From the NCBI GenBank assembly GCA_017998575.1, contig JAGOCV010000272.1, forward strand, positions 1 to 5,505: a stretch of 5,505 bases of DNA, given 5' to 3'. Shown here piece after piece: positions 1 to 5,505 of the stretch. The DNA comes from Burkholderiaceae bacterium (GTDB lineage Bacteria > Pseudomonadota > Gammaproteobacteria > Burkholderiales > Burkholderiaceae). Position numbers and translations under genes: made by a program. The first letter of the stretch is position 1. Every line of letters begins with the position of its first letter. Below the pieces are notes generated by a model, which searched no databases, was not told the DNA's origin, and saw nothing but the letters and a program-made list of their open reading frames with translations.

Positions 1-33
1 GGCATGCGCCGCGGCCCGGGCATGCGGCTGTAA
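1..33 (+). CDS. C-terminal end of an upstream gene, probably a MacA-type periplasmic adaptor (partial)
   Basis: Reading frame 1 is open from the window edge and ends at TAA 31-33, giving the tail [10 protein letters not shown]. The stop overlaps the ribosome binding site of the MacB gene that follows, the spacing expected of translationally coupled operon genes. MacB exporters are almost always preceded by a MacA/HlyD-family adaptor, which links the inner-membrane pump to the outer-membrane channel, and basic, glycine-rich, poorly conserved tails are common in these adaptors. The identity is therefore inferred from position. Ten residues carry no domain information, so a different upstream gene cannot be excluded. 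Confidence 0.45.
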   Translation, partial: GMRRGPGMRL

Positions 34-37
34 GGAG
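32..37 (+). promoter_or_regulatory. Ribosome binding site of the MacB gene
   Basis: AAGGAG, a near-perfect Shine-Dalgarno sequence, lies 7 nt before the ATG at 45. It overlaps the TAA stop (31-33) of the upstream frame, which points to translational coupling and fixes the MacB start. Confidence 0.8.
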
Positions 38-44
38 CGCGCCC

Positions 45-2057
<2,013 letters not shown>

Positions 2058-2080
2058 CGGCGACGGGCGCACACGACCGC

Positions 2081-2086
2081 AAGGAA
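2081..2086 (+). promoter_or_regulatory. Ribosome binding site that decides the outer-membrane channel start
   Basis: AAGGAA lies 8 nt before the ATG at 2095. It favours 2095 over the in-frame ATG at 2038. The earlier start would lie inside the MacB coding sequence and would put 19 polar residues in front of the lipoprotein signal peptide. Confidence 0.7.
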
Positions 2087-2094
2087 TCGATTCC

Positions 2095-3513
2095 ATGAAC
2101 ACACACCTTCCCCGCCCGGCCATGCGCCTCGCCGCGCTCGCGCTGGCCCTCACGCTGGCCGGCTGCGCGGGCCTGGCCCCTTCCGGCTACCAGACGCCGC
2201 AGGCCGACGTGCCCACGCAGTGGTCGCAGGCCACGGCCGGCACGGCACAGGCCGTGGCCACGCCCGACCGCTGGTGGCGCCAGTTCAACGATCCGGCGCT
2301 CGACCGCTTCGTCGAGAGCGCGCTGGCGCGCAACAACGACCTGGCCGCCGCCGCGCTGCGCGTGCGACAGGCCCAGCTGCAGGCGGGTCTGGCCGGCACG
2401 GCCATGGCACCCACGGTGTCGGGCAGCGTGAGCAGCAGCGCATCGCGCCGGCTCGAAGGCGACGGCAACACCACCTCGCGCGGCAGCGGCATCTCGCTGT
2501 CCGTGGGGTACGAGGTCGACCTGTGGGGGCGCCTGGCCCGCTCGCGCGACGCCGCCGAATGGAGCGCCACCGCCACGGTGCAGGACCGCGAGGCCACCGC
2601 CGAGGCCCTGGCCGGCACGGCCGCCGGCCTGTACTGGCAGCTGGCCTACCTCAACCAGCGCGTGGCCAATGCCAACGACAGCCTGGCCTACGCGCAGCGC
2701 ACGCAGCAGCTGGTGCAGGCGCAGTACGACGCGGGCTCGGTGTCGGCGCTGGAGCTGCGCGAAGCCGAGCAGACCGTGAGCACGCAGCGCGCCGCGCTCA
2801 CGCAGCTCGAACAGCAGCGCGTCGAGACGCGCAACGCCATGGCCCTGCTGCTCGACGCGCCGCCGGGCGCTGCCACGCTGGCGCAGTCGGGCCTGGCCGC
2901 CGAACCCGTGCGGCTGCCGGACCATGCCCTGCCCGACGTGGCAGCCGGCATTCCCGCCGAACTGCTGGCGCGCCGCCCCGATCTGCGCGCAGCCGAGTCG
3001 CGCCTGCGCAGCCAGCTGGCCAGCAACGACGCCACGCGGGCCAGCTACTACCCCTCGCTCACGCTCACGGGCGGCCTGGGCACGTCGAGCGCCGCCTTGC
3101 TCGGCTTGCTCTCCAACCCGGTCGCCACCTTGGGCGCGGGCCTGACGCTGCCCTTCCTGCGCCAGAACGAGATGCGCCTGACCAACGACCTGGCGCGCGC
3201 GCAGTACGAAGAGGCCGTCGTCACGTTCCGCCAGACGCTCTACCAGGCCTTCTCCGACGTGGAGAACGCGCTGTCGGCGCGCCGCCAGTACGCGTTGCAG
3301 GGCGACGAGCTGGCCCGCCAGCTGACCGCCGCACGCGAGGTCGAGCGCCTGTATGAAGTGCGCTATCGCGCCGGCTCCACCGCGCTGCGCACGTGGCTGG
3401 ATGCGCAGCAGAGCCGCCGCTCGGCCGAGCTAGCGGTGGAAGAGAACCGCCTCAACCAGCTCAACGCGCTGGCCACGCTGTACCGCGTGCTGGGCGGGGG
3501 CGTGCCCGCCTGA
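2095..3513 (+). CDS. OprM/NodT-family outer-membrane channel lipoprotein of the efflux pump
   Basis: A 472-residue outer-membrane factor, the usual length for the OprM/NodT/CusC group. The start gives a lipoprotein signal peptide: basic N-region (Arg7, Arg11), hydrophobic stretch 12-22 and lipobox LAGC with Cys24 as the acylation site; Ala25 follows, so outer-membrane sorting is expected. Two tandem outer-membrane efflux repeats are visible, about 65-260 and 285-465. The equivalent helical motifs are YDAGSVSALELREAEQT (211-227) and YRAGSTALRTWLDAQQS (424-440). Family signatures include YEVDLWGRLA (139-148) and IPAELLARRPDLRAAE (286-301). Known members form trimers, a beta-barrel in the outer membrane plus a long periplasmic alpha-barrel that docks on the adaptor. 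It starts 37 bp after macB in the same direction, so it is probably the dedicated exit duct of this pump. Many relatives serve RND pumps, so partner assignment rests on context. Confidence 0.93.
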   Translation: MNTHLPRPAMRLAALALALTLAGCAGLAPSGYQTPQADVPTQWSQATAGTAQAVATPDRWWRQFNDPALDRFVESALARNNDLAAAALRVRQAQLQAGLAGTAMAPTVSGSVSSSASRRLEGDGNTTSRGSGISLSVGYEVDLWGRLARSRDAAEWSATATVQDREATAEALAGTAAGLYWQLAYLNQRVANANDSLAYAQRTQQLVQAQYDAGSVSALELREAEQTVSTQRAALTQLEQQRVETRNAMALLLDAPPGAATLAQSGLAAEPVRLPDHALPDVAAGIPAELLARRPDLRAAESRLRSQLASNDATRASYYPSLTLTGGLGTSSAALLGLLSNPVATLGAGLTLPFLRQNEMRLTNDLARAQYEEAVVTFRQTLYQAFSDVENALSARRQYALQGDELARQLTAAREVERLYEVRYRAGSTALRTWLDAQQSRRSAELAVEENRLNQLNALATLYRVLGGGVPA

Positions 3514-3523
3514 GCCGTCAGGC
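3508..3523. other. Inverted repeat spanning both stop codons at the convergent gene junction
   Basis: GCCTGA (3508-3513), loop GCCG (3514-3517) and TCAGGC (3518-3523) form a perfect 6-bp stem. The left arm ends with the stop of the channel gene and the right arm begins with the reverse-strand stop of the acetyltransferase. No T-run follows on either strand, so a classical intrinsic terminator is not supported. It may be a weak bidirectional terminator or mRNA 3'-end stabiliser, or chance in GC-rich DNA. Confidence 0.4.
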
Positions 3524-4036
3524 CAGCGTTCGCGTCATATAGGCCGCATCGGCGCCGTAGGCCGCCATGCGCGCCTGTTGCGCCGCGTCTGTCAGGGTCT
3601 GCACGGCGAAACCCTGGCGCGCCCAGTAGCCTTGCGCGCCCTGCACCGCCACCAGTGCTGCCTGGAGCAGATGCTCGTAGTGCGCCAGCTCGATGAGCGC
3701 GTCGAACAGCCGCTGCGCCAGGCCCTGCCCGGCCAGCGACGGATGCACGGCCATGTCGTGCAGGTACAGCGTATCGGGCACCTCCACAACCTCGAAGTCG
3801 CCGTGCAATGGCGTGACCTTGCCGAGCACCGAGCGGTAGGCCGCCAGATAGGCCAGCACCTCGCCGCCGCGCACCAGCACGCGCGAGCATCCCACCGGGC
3901 TGACGATGCGGCGCGCGAACACGTCGCGGTCTTCGACGAAGCCGGCGCCGTAACACGCCAGCTGCACCTCCAGCAGGCCGGGCAGGTGCTCTGGCGCGAG
4001 CGTAAGCAGTCGGAGATCGTCGGCGGCATTCGGCAT
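3518..4036 (-). CDS. GNAT-family N-acetyltransferase
   Basis: A 172-residue protein that is essentially one GNAT domain, the normal size for the family. It would transfer an acetyl group from acetyl-CoA to an amine; the substrate is not identifiable. Visible features are the N-terminal alpha1/alpha2 region LRLLTLAPEHLPGLLEVQLACY (about 8-29, split by Pro15), strands VLVRGGEVLAYLAAYR (53-68), the acetyl-CoA-binding motif A LHDMAVHPSLAGQGLAQRLF (92-111, with Q/G-x-G-x-A spacing) and motif B with GAQGYWARQGF (133-143). The ATG at 4036 (reverse strand) is chosen because the domain begins directly after it. The frame stays open to 4351, but that extension would be Arg/Ser-rich non-GNAT sequence lying under the DUF502 gene. 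No good Shine-Dalgarno precedes 4036. The gene converges on the efflux operon (4 bp between stops) and diverges from the DUF502 gene. Nothing links it to the pump except proximity. Confidence 0.88.
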   Translation of the reverse strand: MPNAADDLRLLTLAPEHLPGLLEVQLACYGAGFVEDRDVFARRIVSPVGCSRVLVRGGEVLAYLAAYRSVLGKVTPLHGDFEVVEVPDTLYLHDMAVHPSLAGQGLAQRLFDALIELAHYEHLLQAALVAVQGAQGYWARQGFAVQTLTDAAQQARMAAYGADAAYMTRTLA

Positions 4037-4044
4037 GGCGACCG

Positions 4045-4050
4045 ATGGTA
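4045..4050 (-). promoter_or_regulatory. Possible -10 element of the acetyltransferase gene
   Basis: Read on the minus strand this is TACCAT, matching TATAAT at 4 of 6 positions. Transcription would start about at the ATG (4036), giving a leaderless or nearly leaderless mRNA. That would fit the absence of a ribosome binding site. No convincing -35 is seen, so this is weak. Confidence 0.2.
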
Positions 4051-4126
4051 GCTGCGCGGCCGGCACGGCCCGACCGGCGGCACGGGCGCGGGATGTTGTC
4101 CGACTCCACGGCATGGCCTGCACGCC

Positions 4127-4132
4127 TATGAT
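4127..4132 (+). promoter_or_regulatory. Possible -10 element of the DUF502 gene
   Basis: TATGAT differs from the sigma-70 consensus TATAAT at one base and is a conspicuous AT-rich hexamer in very GC-rich DNA. It would place the transcript start near 4139, about 28 nt before the ATG at 4167. The hexamers 16-19 bp upstream do not resemble TTGACA (TTGTCC at 4096-4101 is too far away), so an activator or a non-canonical -35 would be needed. Confidence 0.35.
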
Positions 4133-4166
4133 CCGCCGACCACAGCCACGCCCGCAGGGCCACTTC

Positions 4167-4910
4167 ATGCAAGAGCGTCTCAAGGAACAGTTCAAGGACA
4201 TCCTCCGCACCTTCCTCACGGGGGTGCTGGCGATCCTGCCTCTGGCGGCCACGCTTACGCTGCTGGTGTGGGCCTGGCGCCTGCTGGCGGCCTGGCTCGG
4301 GCCCGAGAGCCTGTTCGGCTCCATCCTCGTGGCCATCGGCGTGTCGGTCACGCGTTCGGAGAGCGTGGGCTACTTCCTCGGCCTGCTGCTGCTGGCCGCA
4401 CTGATCTACGGGCTCGGCGTGCTGGTGGAAGCCGGTCTGCAGCGCGGGCTCAAGCGTGCGGTGGATGCGCTGATGCTGCGCATACCGCTGGTCCGCACGG
4501 TTTATGACCTGATCACGCGCATGGTCGAGCTGTTTTCCAAGCGCAACCCCGACGGCATGAACTCGATGAGCCCGGTCTGGCTGCACTTCGGCGGCAAGCC
4601 CGTCCAGGGCGCCGAGGGCTCCGATGCGCAGAAGATCGCCGTGCTGGCACTGCTGTGCACGCCCGAGGCCGTGATCATGGACGGTGGCCGGCGCTACCTG
4701 GGCGTGCTGGTGCCCACCGCGCCGGTACCCGTGGGCGGCGGACTGCTCTACGTCCCCGAGGAATGGGTGACGCCGGCCGAGGTCGGTGTCGAGGGATTGA
4801 CCAGCATCTATGTGTCGATGGGGCTGACGACCAACCAGTACGTGAAGCCGCAGGACGTGGCGCCGGCCGATCCGCTGCCGCCGGCCTCGTCCGTCGTGCC
4901 GCCGCGCTGA
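4167..4910 (+). CDS. DUF502 family inner-membrane protein
   Basis: A 247-residue protein matching the DUF502 family, widespread small bacterial membrane proteins of unclear function. The short basic/acidic N-terminus (MQERLKEQFKDILRTF) leads into TM1 (about 17-40, including the typical FLTGVLAILPLAATLTLL) and TM2 (about 64-88). Then comes the conserved IPLVRTVYDLITRMVELF (106-123) and a soluble beta-rich C-terminal domain with IAVLALLC (157-164), YLGVLVPTAPVPVGGGLLYV (177-196) and PEEWVTPAEVGVEGL (197-211), ending in a Pro-rich tail. The order hairpin-of-two-TMs, IPLVR, PTAP.P is the family pattern. The ATG at 4167 is chosen because other members begin just before TM1; a modest purine stretch (GCAGGG, 4154-4159) precedes it by 7 nt. 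The open frame reaches back to 4035, but that part is non-conserved and runs through the intergenic promoter region. The catalytic or transport role is unknown. Confidence 0.9.
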   Translation: MQERLKEQFKDILRTFLTGVLAILPLAATLTLLVWAWRLLAAWLGPESLFGSILVAIGVSVTRSESVGYFLGLLLLAALIYGLGVLVEAGLQRGLKRAVDALMLRIPLVRTVYDLITRMVELFSKRNPDGMNSMSPVWLHFGGKPVQGAEGSDAQKIAVLALLCTPEAVIMDGGRRYLGVLVPTAPVPVGGGLLYVPEEWVTPAEVGVEGLTSIYVSMGLTTNQYVKPQDVAPADPLPPASSVVPPR

Positions 4911-4915
4911 AGCTT

Positions 4916-4932
4916 CCGCGCGCCACGCGCGG
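4916..4932. repeat. GC-rich inverted repeat just after the DUF502 stop codon
   Basis: CCGCGCG (4916-4922), loop CCA and CGCGCGG (4926-4932) form a perfect 7-bp stem starting 6 nt after the stop. No T-tract follows, so it is not a classical terminator; it may protect the mRNA 3' end or aid Rho-dependent ending. Confidence 0.5.
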
Positions 4933-4936
4933 GCCT

Positions 4937-4960
4937 GTCGGCATGCACGCTCATGCCGAC
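4937..4960. repeat. 9-bp perfect inverted repeat in the 4911-5030 gap
   Basis: GTCGGCATG (4937-4945), 6-nt loop and CATGCCGAC (4952-4960) are exact reverse complements. No T-run follows. The right arm overlaps the next palindrome (4958-4971), whose CATGCC can also pair with the left arm here. It could be a terminator-like hairpin for the DUF502 gene or a protein-binding dyad. Confidence 0.55.
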
Positions 4961-4971
4961 GGCATGCCGTC
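4958..4971. repeat. 14-bp perfect palindrome
   Basis: GACGGCATGCCGTC is its own reverse complement over 14 bp with no spacer. The lack of a loop suits a dimeric DNA-binding protein better than an RNA hairpin, so it is a candidate operator for the downstream flavoprotein gene, 59 nt before its ATG. Such palindromes are also expected now and then by chance. Confidence 0.4.
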
Positions 4972-4980
4972 CGACGCGGC

Positions 4981-5029
4981 CCACGCTCCGGCGTGGAGAT
5001 AGTGGGTGCCACAACGACCACGCCTCCAC
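4981..5029 (+). promoter_or_regulatory. Alternative-hairpin leader upstream of the flavoprotein gene
   Basis: GCGTGG at 4991-4996 can pair upstream with CCACGC (4981-4986, tetraloop TCCG) or downstream with CCACGC (5018-5023; 7 bp when G4990 and C5024 join). The downstream fold encloses a second stem, GTGG (5002-5005) with CCAC (5009-5012), separated by symmetric 5-nt internal loops. A third option pairs GTGGAG (4993-4998) with CTCCAC (5024-5029), adjoining the ATG at 5031. These folds are mutually exclusive, as in attenuators or translational switches, but no known riboswitch class is recognised and transcription of the segment is not shown. Confidence 0.35.
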
Positions 5030-5030
5030 C

Positions 5031-5505
5031 ATGACGTCATCCGTGCGCACCGGCCAGATCCCCCACCCCACACCCCGCGACGTCTTCAGCCAGCGATTCA
5101 ACGAACACTTCCGCGACCCGCGCTTCGACGCGGAACGCGAGTCCATCGCGCGGCTCGAAGCCATCGCCTGGAAGAACTTCGACCAAGGACGCAAGGCACC
5201 GCTCACGCGCAAGGCCGGGCCGGAATTCGCCGACCCCGACTACGACCTGTCGGTGGACTGGTGGAATGCGCGCGAGGCGATCCGCCTTGCGCGCGAGCGC
5301 CAGCAGGACGCATCGACCCCCTCGCGCGTGCTGCTGGTCAACGGCAGCCCGCGCAACGACGGCACCTGCCCGGGCGAGATGTCCAAGACATGGCGCATGG
5401 CGAACATCGCACGCCAGGCGCTGGAGTCCGAAGGCATCGAGGTCGATCTGCTGGACCTCAGCCGCATCACGTCCGAATACAGCCTCACCATCCACCCTTG
5501 CAAGG
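5031..5505 (+). CDS. Flavodoxin-like NAD(P)H-dependent FMN reductase family protein (5' part, cut by window end)
   Basis: The first 158 codons of a gene that runs past the window edge. From about residue 98 it shows a flavodoxin-like fold: strand RVLLVNGSPRNDGTCPGEMS (99-118), whose NGSPR loop is the usual FMN-phosphate-binding site, helix 119-135 (TWRMANIARQALESEG), strand IEVDLLDLSR (136-145), then IHPCK (154-158). In iron-sulfur flavoprotein and NADPH-dependent FMN reductase relatives a Cys-rich PCxxC segment comes at this point, so more cysteines are expected just beyond the edge. The first ~95 residues are an unusual hydrophilic extension with many charges and aromatics, including EFADPDYDLSVDWWNARE (65-82). 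The ATG at 5031 is the likely start, but no Shine-Dalgarno precedes it; an in-frame ATG at 4953 would read through the palindromes. The role would be a flavin-dependent redox reaction in the cytoplasm; the substrate is unknown. Confidence 0.8.
   Translation, partial: MTSSVRTGQIPHPTPRDVFSQRFNEHFRDPRFDAERESIARLEAIAWKNFDQGRKAPLTRKAGPEFADPDYDLSVDWWNAREAIRLARERQQDASTPSRVLLVNGSPRNDGTCPGEMSKTWRMANIARQALESEGIEVDLLDLSRITSEYSLTIHPCK

Noticed and set aside
4062..4085. Direct repeat CGGCACGG at 4062-4069 and 4078-4085
   Set aside because: The 16-bp period does not match helical phasing of a typical tandem operator, and short GC-only repeats are common in such DNA.
4035..4166. Longer DUF502 protein starting at 4035
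   Set aside because: The extra 44 residues have no resemblance to the family, overlap the likely promoter, and would overlap the start of the divergent acetyltransferase.
4037..4351. N-terminal extension of the acetyltransferase to an ATG at 4351
   Set aside because: The added 105 residues are Arg/Ser-rich, resemble no GNAT sequence, and overlap the DUF502 coding region by 185 bp. The GNAT domain begins right after the ATG at 4036.
3363..5021. A 552-codon open frame on the minus strand crossing three genes and two gaps
   Set aside because: It runs antisense to the channel and DUF502 genes and out of frame through the acetyltransferase. The translation is low-complexity Arg/Ala/Gly with no family signature.
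4953..5030. Upstream in-frame ATG for the flavoprotein
   Set aside because: It has no ribosome binding site and would translate the 14-bp palindrome and hairpin leader into Cys/Arg/Pro-rich sequence. ATG 5031 is more plausible, though not proven.

Overview
The window is very GC-rich (roughly 70% by eye), densely packed and strongly biased to G/C at third codon positions. Together with the protein families present, this suggests a betaproteobacterium of the order Burkholderiales, most likely Comamonadaceae (Acidovorax-like). That placement is inferred from composition and family resemblance, not from a marker gene.

Layout. (1) Positions 1-3513, plus strand: the end of a probable tripartite efflux operon. 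It holds the last codons of an upstream gene (probably the periplasmic adaptor, MacA type), then a full-length MacB-type ABC exporter (45-2057), then an OprM/NodT-type outer-membrane lipoprotein (2095-3513). (2) Positions 3518-4036, minus strand: a GNAT-family N-acetyltransferase that converges on the efflux operon with only 4 bp between the stop codons. (3) Positions 4167-4910, plus strand: a DUF502 inner-membrane protein, divergent from the acetyltransferase across a 130-bp gap. (4) Positions 4911-5030: a 120-bp gap unusually rich in perfect inverted repeats, some mutually exclusive. (5) Position 5031 to the window end, plus strand: the 5' part of a flavodoxin-like NAD(P)H-dependent FMN reductase gene with a long N-terminal extension, cut by the window edge.

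How the genes work together. The first three encode parts of one machine: a periplasmic adaptor, an inner-membrane ATPase/permease that drives substrate from the periplasm, and an outer-membrane channel. The operon carries its own outer-membrane factor instead of relying on a distant tolC, an arrangement like PvdRT-OpmQ and many betaproteobacterial MacAB clusters. The substrate cannot be read from the sequence. The acetyltransferase, DUF502 protein and flavoprotein show no clear functional link to the pump or to each other.

Most of the window is ordinary core or accessory proteobacterial sequence. I found no mobile element, CRISPR array, tRNA, rRNA or defence system. The part most worth a second look is the inverted-repeat cluster and alternative hairpins just upstream of the flavoprotein gene.
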